Source: Sutterella faecalis (GTDB taxonomy: Bacteria > Pseudomonadota > Gammaproteobacteria > Burkholderiales > Burkholderiaceae_F). From it: a stretch of DNA of 64,000 bases. The notes beneath the pieces were generated by a model. That model was not told where the DNA came from and searched no databases. It was given only the letters and a program-made list of their open reading frames with translations. The stretch's first letter is position 1. Every line of letters begins with the position of its first letter. The position numbers were made by a program, and so were the translations under genes. This document shows positions 28,371 to 37,731 of this stretch, in pieces. Location of the stretch: NCBI RefSeq assembly GCF_006337085.1, contig NZ_CP040882.1, positions 186,001 through 250,000 of the forward strand, in the 5' to 3' direction.

Positions 28371-29074
28371 GAGAAGAGGCTCCTTGCTTCTTCGAAAACG
28401 CCGCGGAGCTTGAGGCGTTCCTTTGCAAGCGACCGGATTTCGGGCGAATGCGCGCGTTGGGATGCCAAAAAGAGCGCTTTGAGCGGCCGCATGTCGCCGG
28501 GGAAAATTTCGATCGAATCCGTGCCGAAGAGAACGAGCGCCGGCACGACCGGTTCGGCATCAAGGCGGTCCCTCACGGCATGCCAGACGCCGGGCGCAGC
28601 CGCGGCGCTTGCGCCGCAGTCATTCAAGAGGCGCGAGAGCGCGAGGGTCTTCTCCCGGTCGATGACGAAGGGCGACGCGCCTTTGGCGTCGCCGCGCTTC
28701 TCTGCGGCCGCAATCGCTTCCGCTCGTCTCGCCTTCACGGGGAGGCCTGAGAGCGCCAGCGGAATCCCGAGGCGTGCGGCATCCCTCGCGATCGCCCGCA
28801 GGCTCGCCTCCGGGATGGACGAAGCCGCAAGGATCACGATCGAGCCGGGTTCGGGGGTGAGCGCTGAATCTCCATCATCCCCTGAAATTCCTTCCGAAAG
28901 ACCGGGGAATCCCTCTACCGCAGGCGTTTCCGGGGAATGGAAGGGGAGGGCTTCTACCTCTCTGTCATTCTTTGACGCGAGCTCTGATAAGGCCGCAATT
29001 TCTGCGGCTGAGGCGACCGAAGAGAAGAGGAGAAAGCTTGGCAGCAGAAGACCTGAAAGAGAAGCGCGCTTCAT
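28367..29074 (-). CDS. trbC: TrbC, F-type conjugative pilus assembly protein
   Basis: 235 aa with signal peptide (GLLLPSFLLFSSVASA). The core matches TrbC_Ftype: IVILAASSIPEASLRAIARD followed by ARLGIPLALSGLPV, then a later VPALVLFGTD. TrbC is a periplasmic protein needed for pilus assembly and is related in fold to the C-terminal part of TraW. The start overlaps the traW stop (ATGA), and the stop overlaps the following Cys-rich gene. Confidence 0.8.
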   Translation of the reverse strand: MKRASLSGLLLPSFLLFSSVASAAEIAALSELASKNDREVEALPFHSPETPAVEGFPGLSEGISGDDGDSALTPEPGSIVILAASSIPEASLRAIARDAARLGIPLALSGLPVKARRAEAIAAAEKRGDAKGASPFVIDREKTLALSRLLNDCGASAAAAPGVWHAVRDRLDAEPVVPALVLFGTDSIEIFPGDMRPLKALFLASQRAHSPEIRSLAKERLKLRGVFEEARSLFS

Positions 29075-29778
29075 GCGTGTTCCTCCAGGGCTTCCGTTTC
29101 CACTTTCCAGCCTTCGAGCGAGAAGGCGGCGCGAACGGGGAGCGCCGATACCCCGAGCATCCGGCGCATCTGACCGCCCTGGTCGAGGAGCACGCGCACG
29201 AGTGCGGCGTGATTTCCGAGTTCCTTCAGAACGAGACTTCTTTTGCCTGAAATGAGAACCACCTGAGCGGCAGCGATGCCCTTCCGGCGGGCTTCCTCGT
29301 CAAGCACCGTCTTCGCCCAGCGGCGCTGAGCCTCGTCGTCGCCGTCGATCAGCAGAAAAACCTTCTTCTGAAGGTCGTCGCCCTGGGACATGCGGAGATC
29401 AAAGCGTTTGAGCTCCTCCGGAAACGGAATCACACGGCGATCTTTCCGGACGGCCCGCGGAAGCTTCACCGCACCGCGGGGCGATTCCAGAGCGGCTTCC
29501 ATGTCGGAAACCGTCTTTTGCCGGCGGCGCTCGAATTCGCCCGAGGACTCGTAGTGCATGACCGTTATCTGGAGCACTTCGGCCCAGTCGGGAAGGTCGT
29601 TCTCGTAGACGGGACCTTCCGCAGGATGGAGGATCACCGCGCGGCCCGCGCTCAGGTCGCCGCAGCCGGGTGCAAAGTGAGCGAGCGGGAGCATCGGCGC
29701 GCCCGGCATCGCTAGAGCGGTCTCCGCCATGAGCGGCAGGAGAAGAAATGAGAGGGATGGAAGAAGACGTTTCGTCAT
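29071..29778 (-). CDS. traW: TraW, conjugative pilus assembly protein
   Basis: From the ATG at 29778 there is a signal peptide (LLPSLSFLLLPLMAETALA). The TraW layout follows: an early helical region (MHYESSGEFERRRQKTV), a motif F-L-L-I-D-G-D-D-E-A-Q-R-R-W-A, then VVLISGKRSLVL and a terminal LLDQGGQMRRMLGVSALPV. That last phrase is the conserved D-Q-x-G-x-L-x-x-x-F-G-I-x-x-V-P-A box. In F, traW precedes traU; here it follows it. A longer frame with TTG at 29826 lacks a good ribosome site. Periplasmic, partner of TrbC and TraU. Confidence 0.75.
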   Translation of the reverse strand: MTKRLLPSLSFLLLPLMAETALAMPGAPMLPLAHFAPGCGDLSAGRAVILHPAEGPVYENDLPDWAEVLQITVMHYESSGEFERRRQKTVSDMEAALESPRGAVKLPRAVRKDRRVIPFPEELKRFDLRMSQGDDLQKKVFLLIDGDDEAQRRWAKTVLDEEARRKGIAAAQVVLISGKRSLVLKELGNHAALVRVLLDQGGQMRRMLGVSALPVRAAFSLEGWKVETEALEEHA

Positions 29779-29864
29779 GAAAGGGAAGGAAAAATAGGGT
29801 TCAGAAAGAAGAGGTTTGGGGAACAAGCAGTGAAGCCGGATGACTCAAATGCAGGAAGCGGAAG

Positions 29865-31028
29865 TCACCTCGCGGATTCGTCCATGCGGGCGGGAGCCGC
29901 TGCAAAGGCGCTTCGACGGGCGGCAATGCCCTCCGCAGCGTTCGACATAAACTCAGCCGACTTCGCAACCGCATCGGCCATCCCGGCCGAAAGGCAGCAG
30001 TCGCGCTTTCGCCAGAGGAGCACTGCGCCGTCTTCGCCCGTGTAGGGAAAGGTCTTGCCGCTTCCCCAGATTGAAGTGCTCCGTCCCAGGGGCTGGCAGC
30101 AGCCGCCCGAGGACTTGTCCGTCGTGCGCGACGGATAAAGGAGCTGCGTTCGCCAGACGGACTTGTCGAAAATGGGCTGCAGATACGGTCCGCACTGGCC
30201 TTTCTTCCCGTGCGCGGACCAGAGCAAGCCTTCTCTTGAAAGCTTCATCGCAAAGCGGTGCGCCATCAGGTGCCAGGCCTGGAGCGGACTCGTCTGGGCG
30301 GCCATCCACCCGGAGAGCGGAAAAACGGCTCCCTGGCAGCCCGAGCACCAGTAGAGCGTTTTTTCGGAAAGCCCGGCGCTTGCCAGTGCACAGTCGACGG
30401 CGCACGCCCCGAAGGCCGCTCCGGCGGTAAAGAGCGCGCTGTCGGGAGAGAGCAGAAATGAACTCATCGAGTCGTCCCAGAGGGGATCCAATTCCGACAG
30501 GTAGGCGAGGTCCCAGGGCGCTTCCTCAAGGCAGGCGTTGTCCAAAAGGGCTTCGAGGACAAAAAGCCACGGCGTCTGATACCAGTGGGTCTGCCAGAAG
30601 GCGGTGCGGCGATTTTTGCCGAAGCCCTGCGGCGTTCGGCCGTGGTCGGACGACCGGATGCCGCCGGGATCAAGCTTCAAGCCGCCCAAACTCGGGAAGC
30701 ACCACGAATGCCGGACGACCTCTGCGGTGCGCAGGGGCTCCCAGAAAGAGATGTTGATGCCGACCGACAAATTGACGCCGCTCCCGCAGGAACAGACGGG
30801 AGCCGCATCGGTTCTCGCATCGGGAAGCTTTCCCTTCACCGAAATCGAGGCGCTTCCCGCAATGGTGATGGGCTCCATGCAGGACCAGCAGACATCGGTA
30901 ATGGGGTTGGGGATCCGGCCGCTGCAGACGAGCGCCTCGGCGGGCGCAGACCAAGCCATGACGCCGAAAGCGGCCGCGAGCGTGAAGGAGTGTGCGCGAA
31001 AGAAGAACGCAGAATTGCCGAAAATCAT
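29865..31028 (-). CDS. traU: TraU, conjugative pilus assembly / DNA transfer protein
   Basis: 387 aa with signal peptide (TLAAAFGVMAWSAPAEA). The TraU signature RIPNPITDVCWSCMEPITIAG follows, then many Cys (VCSCGSGVNLSV, WCSGCQGAVFPLSGW, KKGQCGPYLQPIF and a late GGCCQP). Length and Cys pattern match F TraU (~330 aa). TraU is periplasmic, stabilised by disulphides, and needed more for DNA transfer than for pilus formation. The start overlaps the stop of the 446-aa gene (ATGA). Confidence 0.9.
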   Translation of the reverse strand: MIFGNSAFFFRAHSFTLAAAFGVMAWSAPAEALVCSGRIPNPITDVCWSCMEPITIAGSASISVKGKLPDARTDAAPVCSCGSGVNLSVGINISFWEPLRTAEVVRHSWCFPSLGGLKLDPGGIRSSDHGRTPQGFGKNRRTAFWQTHWYQTPWLFVLEALLDNACLEEAPWDLAYLSELDPLWDDSMSSFLLSPDSALFTAGAAFGACAVDCALASAGLSEKTLYWCSGCQGAVFPLSGWMAAQTSPLQAWHLMAHRFAMKLSREGLLWSAHGKKGQCGPYLQPIFDKSVWRTQLLYPSRTTDKSSGGCCQPLGRSTSIWGSGKTFPYTGEDGAVLLWRKRDCCLSAGMADAVAKSAEFMSNAAEGIAARRSAFAAAPARMDESAR

Positions 31029-32365
31029 GCTTCTGCCTCCATGCTCGTCTTCTCCTCATCCGTTCGATTGGCCTTTCGAATTCGTTCCGTTCTTCTTCGC
31101 TCGCGCGCTTCGATTTCGCTCAGCGCCTTCTCTTCCTCGCGGGCGATGAGAAGAAGGAGTTCTTCGCGGGCGTCAAGGAGCTGCGCGCGGGCCGAGCGGA
31201 TCGCTTCCGCCTCGGGGCCGTCGACGAAGCGCTCGCCTTCGATCGGGACGCGGATGAGTTCGCGGTAGAGCGAAAAGAATTTGAGCCGCACCGCGGGCGA
31301 GAGCCGGGTTCCGAGGGTGAGGGCATTGTCGTGGCGGTTTAAAAGCCCGATTTCCGCAAACGTGCGCATCCAGGCCGGAATGGCAAAGCCTTTTCCGAAC
31401 CGGTTCTTCTTAGGAAGCCGCGTCAGCCGCATGAGTCCCGTCGCCGCAGTGACGGTAAAGCCCCCGAGCCGGGGTTCAACGAGCGCGGGGAGTTCCGAGA
31501 GCGAAAGAAAGGCCTTGAGATAACCTTTCTGGTCCTCGACGAAGGGAATTTGAAGGGTCGCGAAGGGATGCCCCTTGACGGGCGTGCCGGTATTCACGGC
31601 CGCAATCGCCGGGTCCGCGAGCCAGAGGTCGTGAACGAGCTTGATGGTGTAGGCATTGATTTCAGGAAGCACGACGAGCGGGCGTCGAGCCGTCCAGAGG
31701 GACGCAATCCGGGAGAGATCCGAGCCCCGTTCGCCCATGGATTCGCCGAGAGTCGACAACGCGGCAGTAATGCGCCGGCCGCGTTCGGGCGCAACCGCGC
31801 GGGCATAGCGAACGATCCCGAGCGCCCAGGCGGAGCGGCGGGACCCGAGGTGTCCGTCGTGAAGGGCATCCCAGGGAGCAGCGGATTTCCGTTCGAGCAC
31901 TTCGCCCACTACGGGCGGAAGGTCGGCTTTCATTTCAAGCTCCCGGATTCTTTTCCCGGAAAGAAAGGCGTCGTCGCCCTCTCGAAGGGCTTTTCTCAGC
32001 GTTTTGGCCGTGGACAAGCGCTCGCGCCGAAGAAGGCGCGCCATTGCCGCAGAGTCAACGAGCACTTTTTCAACCTGCTTCGCGTCCATCGAGCGGACAA
32101 GGTCGAGCGTTTCCCTCAACCCCGTCTTTCCCGAAGATCCGGATGCAGACGAAAGAAGCGCACGCGCAAAGAGAACTTCGAGCATTCCTTCCACGGTGAC
32201 GTCGTCCTTTATGACCGACGCCCCCTGAAGAAAGAGAGCGAGAAGCGCCTTTTCGCCTTCCATTGCGGGTCCTGTGCGGTCGGCCGCATGCGCGCGGGCC
32301 GCTTCCGCGTAGAGCTGCCCCCGGGGTTCAACGGGCTTCAGGCTTTCGCCGAAAGGCTTTCTCAC
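31025..32365 (-). CDS. Unrecognised tra-operon protein (446 aa)
   Basis: It sits where F has traW, between the trbI-like gene and traU, and is coupled to both by ATGA overlaps. No signal peptide or membrane helix is evident. The protein is Arg/Leu/Ala-rich and helical, with a region ASLWTARRPLVVLPEINAYT and a C-terminal acidic-basic helix (LLLIAREEEKALSEIEARER). No known conjugation family is recognised. A cytoplasmic role in pilus assembly or DNA processing is only inferred from operon position. Confidence 0.7.
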   Translation of the reverse strand: MRKPFGESLKPVEPRGQLYAEAARAHAADRTGPAMEGEKALLALFLQGASVIKDDVTVEGMLEVLFARALLSSASGSSGKTGLRETLDLVRSMDAKQVEKVLVDSAAMARLLRRERLSTAKTLRKALREGDDAFLSGKRIRELEMKADLPPVVGEVLERKSAAPWDALHDGHLGSRRSAWALGIVRYARAVAPERGRRITAALSTLGESMGERGSDLSRIASLWTARRPLVVLPEINAYTIKLVHDLWLADPAIAAVNTGTPVKGHPFATLQIPFVEDQKGYLKAFLSLSELPALVEPRLGGFTVTAATGLMRLTRLPKKNRFGKGFAIPAWMRTFAEIGLLNRHDNALTLGTRLSPAVRLKFFSLYRELIRVPIEGERFVDGPEAEAIRSARAQLLDAREELLLLIAREEEKALSEIEARERRRTERIRKANRTDEEKTSMEAEA

Positions 32366-34905
32366 GGCGCTTCTACCTTGCTGGCTTCAGTGGAGGCGGC
32401 CCCAAAGAATTTGAGCGTCCGCTTCACGCGGTCCATGAAGTCATGGTCGGAATGGGGCGAGGGCGGATTGGCTTCCGCCTCGCGGGCCTTCTGCATCAGA
32501 AGAGACGGCGCAGCAGATCCGGATTCGGCGAGGTTGGAAAGGTCCGCGGCCCAGCCTTCCTTGAGAGCCGCATCGAGCACGCGAAGCTCCTCGGGACGAA
32601 TCCCGAGGCGCTCGAAAACGTCATCCGTGAGGTCGCGGGTGTTTCCGGAAGAGACTGCACCCGAAAGAACGCCCCTGGCGTTGAGAACCGGGAGGCCTTT
32701 CGCTTCCGAGACGGCGCGGATCGCTTCATCAATCCGGTCGCCGTCGAGTGCTTTGAGGTCCTCGCGCTCCGGCATGCCGGGGCGCGTATGCGCAATTCGA
32801 AGGAGCGCCACGCGCTCCCGAACAAAGTCGTTGTCGACAACTGCAAAAGCGGGAGTCGGGAAAACTACAGAAACGAGCTTCGGGATGATCGCCGCGCAGA
32901 GACAGGCGCTCGCGATTGCGCCGAGATAGGACGCAGGGCGAAAGAGAAACGACTTCACCGATCGGCCCGGCGCATTCGCCCGACTTCCATCCGGAGCCGG
33001 AGCAGGCGGCATCGATCGGGCGGATTCCGTCGAAATACCGGGAGAATCCATAGAGGTCTGCTGGAGACTTCCTCGGGGAATTGGACGAAGGTCGCCGCCA
33101 GGCGCTTTTTCAGAGTGCGGTTCTCCAACACTTCCAAGCGCTTCGAGCCAGAGCGAGGTCGGCGTAGGGTCTTCTTTTGCGTTGCTCGCGGGAAGTTCGC
33201 CCCGGGAAATGCGGGCGAGCGCGTCCATGAGCCTCGAAAGGCCGCTCTCGGCTTCGCCGTCGGGTCGGAAAGGTTCAGAAGACCGAATATCCCAAAGGAA
33301 AGCGGCAGCGCCGGCTTCCTTCAGAACCTGCATGCGTGCATCGATCCCTCGCACCTTTTCCTGAAAGGCGGGAAGCGCGGCTTCGAGCACCTCTTCGAAT
33401 GCCTTCAGAATGCGGGGAAGCCGCGGATCAGCCGGATTGACGCTGGCAATCTCCCGCGCCCTCGCTTCGAGCCGGGAGATTTCGCGCAGGAGAAGCGCGA
33501 GATAAGCGTCCCCGGCATCGTCCGGAAACGCAGCAAGAATGTCGGGATGATCGGTAAGGAGAAGACGCGGGCGTTCGCCCTCGACGGCTTCGCATTCGAT
33601 GCGCGCCCGCGAGAGTTCCTCCGCACGGGCAAGCGGCACGGCTGCCGCTGCCTTGCGGATGGCGAGCGACTCTTCCTCTTCCTCGAGCTGATCCCGAAGC
33701 GAGAGCGATTCCGCGATGAACTTCTCCTTCCAGTCGGGATCCGCCATTTCCTTCAGGAGCTCATGCGTGCCCGAAGGAAAAAGCTCCCGCATGGGTTCAT
33801 GGGGCTTCTCAATGGAATCGAGATTCTTTCGCCTGCCTTCGAGCGCAATAAAGTGCGGGGCGTCCGGGGCAGCGTCAGGGCCAGCGGGCTTAGCTTCATC
33901 TTCGCCGGGGGCGTCAACGAAAGTAGGGGCGCTTGTTCCAGAAGCTTTATCGGAAGGTTCTTCCGGGAGCTCGTTCGAAAGTTCCTGAAGCCCCCGGCCG
34001 AGCGACGCGCCGAAGACGCCTGATCGACCGCTTGAGAGGCGGGTCGGTTCAGGCGAAACGGGCTTTTGCGCGGCATCCGGAGCGTTTTGGATAGGGGCGT
34101 CTTTTAGTGATTCATTTCCGGAAGCGGCAGCGGGCGCGGGCTCGGGAGGAGGCGTTTCAGCTTTCCTGAAGCAGGCCATAGCTTGAGGGACAGCAGTGAC
34201 TGCGGAAGTCTGCTTCCCATTTTTTGCACCTGTCCTGGGCTTCGCTGCTTTCTTCGCCTGTGTGCCGTCCGCCTTCTGCGTCGGCTTCTGAGCCTTCGGC
34301 TTCTTTGGGGTGCCGGAGTCTTTCGAAGGCGTTGACGCATTCGATTCAGAAGGCGACTTCTTTGCCGGACTGACGACGCGGCTCTCAGCGGTCGCGGGCT
34401 TTTCTGTCTTTGCCGTCGACGGTTTGTTCTTTTTCTGCGAATTCCCTAAAAACACGGGAACTTCAGGTGCTGGAGCAGCGTCCGCATTCTTCACCTCCTG
34501 CAACGGAGCGGCGGCGGAGCCTGAGGCGGATTGGCTTTCGCCGGTACCGAGGAGTTCAGCGAGCTTTTCCCGTTCGCGGCGGTTGATTTCAAGCTGGTCC
34601 TTTCTTTTGGGCAGAGCCTCGCCCACGCCTTCCCAGGGGAGCGCTTCGGGAGGCGGAGGGAAAGGGTAGGCGGAAGCTCCTTCGGGAGCTGCTTCTAAGG
34701 TTTCCGGTGCGGCTTGAGTTTCAGCCTTGTCCGAAGGTTGGGAAGCGGCTTTCTTTGCTGCGGCTTTTACGCCTTTCCCCATCCGCTTCTTTGCGGAAGC
34801 GGAAGCAGATGGAGGAGCAGCGGGAGTCTCAGGCTTTTTGTTGGCAGAAGACCCGGCGGCAGTGGAGCTGGGTTCTATCGGAGGAGTGGTTTTCTTTGAT
34901 GGCAT
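32362..34905 (-). CDS. trbI: TrbI-like protein with a very large N-terminal extension (847 aa)
   Basis: Residues 1-~330 are low-complexity Lys/Ala/Pro/Ser-rich sequence; ~330-655 are charged helices. One membrane helix follows (LGAIASACLCAAIIPKLVSV, ~656-679). After it comes a ~165-residue periplasmic part: FAVVDNDFVRERV, then ARGVLSGAVSSGNTRDLTDD. This fits F-type TrbI (one N-terminal helix, then the ending A-x-V-x-S-G-A-x-D-I-T-D). F TrbI is only ~130 aa, so ~650 cytoplasmic residues are extra. The operon position after traC is the same as trbI in F. The TrbI assignment is by pattern and synteny. Confidence 0.55.
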   Translation of the reverse strand: MPSKKTTPPIEPSSTAAGSSANKKPETPAAPPSASASAKKRMGKGVKAAAKKAASQPSDKAETQAAPETLEAAPEGASAYPFPPPPEALPWEGVGEALPKRKDQLEINRREREKLAELLGTGESQSASGSAAAPLQEVKNADAAPAPEVPVFLGNSQKKNKPSTAKTEKPATAESRVVSPAKKSPSESNASTPSKDSGTPKKPKAQKPTQKADGTQAKKAAKPRTGAKNGKQTSAVTAVPQAMACFRKAETPPPEPAPAAASGNESLKDAPIQNAPDAAQKPVSPEPTRLSSGRSGVFGASLGRGLQELSNELPEEPSDKASGTSAPTFVDAPGEDEAKPAGPDAAPDAPHFIALEGRRKNLDSIEKPHEPMRELFPSGTHELLKEMADPDWKEKFIAESLSLRDQLEEEEESLAIRKAAAAVPLARAEELSRARIECEAVEGERPRLLLTDHPDILAAFPDDAGDAYLALLLREISRLEARAREIASVNPADPRLPRILKAFEEVLEAALPAFQEKVRGIDARMQVLKEAGAAAFLWDIRSSEPFRPDGEAESGLSRLMDALARISRGELPASNAKEDPTPTSLWLEALGSVGEPHSEKAPGGDLRPIPRGSLQQTSMDSPGISTESARSMPPAPAPDGSRANAPGRSVKSFLFRPASYLGAIASACLCAAIIPKLVSVVFPTPAFAVVDNDFVRERVALLRIAHTRPGMPEREDLKALDGDRIDEAIRAVSEAKGLPVLNARGVLSGAVSSGNTRDLTDDVFERLGIRPEELRVLDAALKEGWAADLSNLAESGSAAPSLLMQKAREAEANPPSPHSDHDFMDRVKRTLKFFGAASTEASKVEAP

Positions 34906-35034
34906 TGATTTATTTATAAAAATTTGTGAGATCAGGACAAATCAAGGAAGAACGCGTCTTCTGCCCCGGTCGGAAGCCATCCGATTCCGGGGATTGGAGA
35001 AAAACGCATGTCGCCAGAGGATTTCCGGGTCTTG

Positions 35035-37731
35035 TCAGTCGGGCGGTGCTTCAGAAGCAGCCGTGCGGGCAATGGCTTCGGAGAGCGAAAGCCCTGCTTT
35101 CTGCCAGCGGTTCACGAGGTCGACTTCGTGGGGCAGCGTTGAATAGGCAACGCGCGAATAGGCGTCGAGGAGCAACCGCCCGATCGCGGCGGGTTCGTCG
35201 CCCACCTTCACCACCATCTCGCTCCAGGCTCCGGCCACGGTGGTAAGCGACGTGATGGCGTCCTTCAGCCACGGGTCCCGCGCCATCCGGCCGTCGCGCT
35301 CGAGCGCCTCCAGGCTGTCCGCGTCCTGACGGAGAAAGATCCGCGTATCCGCGCACCGCCAGGCGGCCTCGGCGGTTTCAGAGAGAAAGAAGTCCGCAAT
35401 CGACTGCGTGGCGGTAACGAAGGAGCCGTTCAACTTTCGCGCTCTTCGGTAGCCCGTTTCAATGAAGCGCCCGGAAGCCCCTTCGCCCATCAGATCCCAC
35501 GCTTCATCGATGCAGACGAGTTTTGTTTCCGACCTGGGGCGCGTCTGCATCGCGCGCTCGATCGAAAGCATGAGGGTCATGAGGACGGCGGAGCGAAGGC
35601 GCTTGTGGGATGAGAGGCCGTCAAGTTCGAGAACCGTGAGGGCTTTGTTAAACTGAATGGATTCCCCAGAGCCGTCAAACCATTTGGCAAAAGGGCCGTC
35701 CTTCGCGAAAGGTTGGAGCATCGCCGCCATCTCAAGCGCCGTGCGCTCTTCGCGCCCCTGAAGGCGGTAGCCCGCGAGCATTTCGCGAAGATCGTCGATA
35801 AGCGGATTTCGTCCTTCTGCGACTGCCGTGCGGGCCGTCTTCTGCACGCATTCCGAAAGAATCGATTCCGCATAGTCGTCGAGTCCCCGGCTCGTCATGA
35901 GTTCAGAGAGGATCTTCACGACCATTTCAAGGAGCTCCCGGTCATCGGCTTCATGAGCTGCGTGGCGCGACTGGTCTGTCAGGAACTTCAGGGGATTCAG
36001 ATCCCATCGGGCTTCGTCATTGAATTCAATGAAGGAGCCGCCGAGGAGCCCGCAGAGCTTCTTGTACGAAAACCCCGCGTCAATGATCCAGACGCGGCCG
36101 CCCGAGAGGATGGTCGAAGCCGTGAGTTCATTCATGACGACGGATTTGCCCGAACCCGGCTTCCCGACGACAGTGGCCGAATAGGAGCCGTGGGCGTTGG
36201 CGAAGGGGTCGACGAAGAAGACCTGGCCTTTTCGGCCGGCGAGCATGAGAAGCGGCGTTCTTTCGCGTTCTCCCGGTCGCGGGCCCGTGCCCCGGTATTC
36301 CGTCATGACGGGCATGCCGCAGATGGCAGTGGCGGCCGTGCGTCTCGGGAAGCGCCGGAGCTTCTTCATGTCGGACGCGAGCCTCGGTCCTGCGGAGCAG
36401 GGGAGTACTGCCATCAGCGCCTGGGCGTGCAAGGCCGTATTGGTCTGCAGGTCCATCGAGGCCTTCCGTCCCAACGCCTGCGCGGCCTGAATGGCGTCGG
36501 CTTCGCGGCCTCTGGGGGCGAGCAGCAGCATCTGGTGGAGCACCCGCGCAACGCCGCCCGCAGATTCAAAGCTTCTTTCGCCGATCGTGAATTCGCGGTG
36601 CGCTTCATGGTAGTGGGTGACGAGTGCGGCAATCGGCGTCGTCATCATCTGGCGCGTGCGCACGCACATGGCCGACACGCGCGCCTTTTCAGCCGCAATG
36701 TCGGGGACCTCGAGGATTGAAGTGAGGAGAAACGGACACGGAATCTGCGCGCCCGCGCGGGTGGGTTCTCCGAGGAGCAAAGAGATGCGGGCGAGGTCCA
36801 TCCTTGGCGCATAGTTTTCGATCGACAAGCCGATGGCCGTGACGCCGCGCTTTCTGGACTCTGCCGGGTCGCCTGCGACGCCTCCATGAAAAAGGACGCC
36901 GTGCTTTTCGACCTCAACCTCGGTGTCGCGGTCCATGAGCTGCCAGCGGGCCTCGTCGAAGATCGAAAGGAACTTCGGCTTCAGCGTTCCCGCACGGACC
37001 TTCTGGGGGTTCAAGAGCTCGCGAAGCGTGAGGGCGTAGTCCGCCGCTCCCCAGAGTCCGCCCCAGAGGTGCGCCTGTGAAAGAATCGCTTCCATGGCCC
37101 GCGCCGTGCGTCGGGCGGTTTCCAAAGCCTCTTCCGAATAGGGGTCATTCGTTTTGATGACGACCGAAAGCCAGGCGCGGAAGTGCCGGACTTCGACGGG
37201 CGCAGCGGGGAGAATCTGGTCCCTCGCCGCCCGGCGAAAGAGCGCGGTGCGGTTTTTGACCATCCCGAGCGCGACTCCGCGGGAGTCTTCCGTGAGGTCG
37301 TCGACCCCCTTCACGTGCGAGCGGGTCCAGGCTTCGAGAAGCCCCTCGATTTCGGGCGACGCATAGGCCGTCATCGCGATCGTGGATCCGATGGGGAGCG
37401 GGAGGCTCCCGAGCGTCAAAAGCGTCTTCTGCATTTCTTCCGTGACGCCCGTCTGGGGAGTCACTTCAATCGTGAAGCCGAGACCTTCGGGACGGCCGGG
37501 TTCGGCGGCAGAGAGCGCCATGAAATGCGCTTCGATCAATTCGTCATAGGGAAGATAGGCCCCAAGCGAATCGAGGGACGCACGGTCGCCGTCGAGCTGC
37601 GTTGCCGGAAGGTCCGCCGCGAGACGAACGCTTCCGCCCCGGGGCTCGGAGGAAGCTCCGGGGAAGAGCGCTTCGCGGGCGGAAGCCATCAGACGCTTCA
37701 TGCCGTGAAAGCCAGATTTCCGGTCCGTCAT
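35035..37731 (-). CDS. traC: TraC, VirB4-family conjugation ATPase
   Basis: 898 aa. The N-terminal half has the TraC/VirB4 domain. Walker A VVGKPGSGKSVVMNE is near residue 525, and Walker B LVCIDEAWDLMG is near 737, followed by the T-Q-S-I-A-D motif (VTATQSIADFF). The protein is cytoplasmic or peripheral at the inner membrane and energises pilus assembly. It starts with a 4-bp ATGA overlap with the traV-like stop. The gap to the next gene (129 bp) is the largest inside this part of the operon and may hold an internal promoter or leader. Confidence 0.92.
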   Translation of the reverse strand: MTDRKSGFHGMKRLMASAREALFPGASSEPRGGSVRLAADLPATQLDGDRASLDSLGAYLPYDELIEAHFMALSAAEPGRPEGLGFTIEVTPQTGVTEEMQKTLLTLGSLPLPIGSTIAMTAYASPEIEGLLEAWTRSHVKGVDDLTEDSRGVALGMVKNRTALFRRAARDQILPAAPVEVRHFRAWLSVVIKTNDPYSEEALETARRTARAMEAILSQAHLWGGLWGAADYALTLRELLNPQKVRAGTLKPKFLSIFDEARWQLMDRDTEVEVEKHGVLFHGGVAGDPAESRKRGVTAIGLSIENYAPRMDLARISLLLGEPTRAGAQIPCPFLLTSILEVPDIAAEKARVSAMCVRTRQMMTTPIAALVTHYHEAHREFTIGERSFESAGGVARVLHQMLLLAPRGREADAIQAAQALGRKASMDLQTNTALHAQALMAVLPCSAGPRLASDMKKLRRFPRRTAATAICGMPVMTEYRGTGPRPGERERTPLLMLAGRKGQVFFVDPFANAHGSYSATVVGKPGSGKSVVMNELTASTILSGGRVWIIDAGFSYKKLCGLLGGSFIEFNDEARWDLNPLKFLTDQSRHAAHEADDRELLEMVVKILSELMTSRGLDDYAESILSECVQKTARTAVAEGRNPLIDDLREMLAGYRLQGREERTALEMAAMLQPFAKDGPFAKWFDGSGESIQFNKALTVLELDGLSSHKRLRSAVLMTLMLSIERAMQTRPRSETKLVCIDEAWDLMGEGASGRFIETGYRRARKLNGSFVTATQSIADFFLSETAEAAWRCADTRIFLRQDADSLEALERDGRMARDPWLKDAITSLTTVAGAWSEMVVKVGDEPAAIGRLLLDAYSRVAYSTLPHEVDLVNRWQKAGLSLSEAIARTAASEAPPD

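Noticed and set aside
32263..34023. 586-codon forward open frame
   Set aside because: Antisense to the TrbI-like and 446-aa genes; no start site or recognisable motif.
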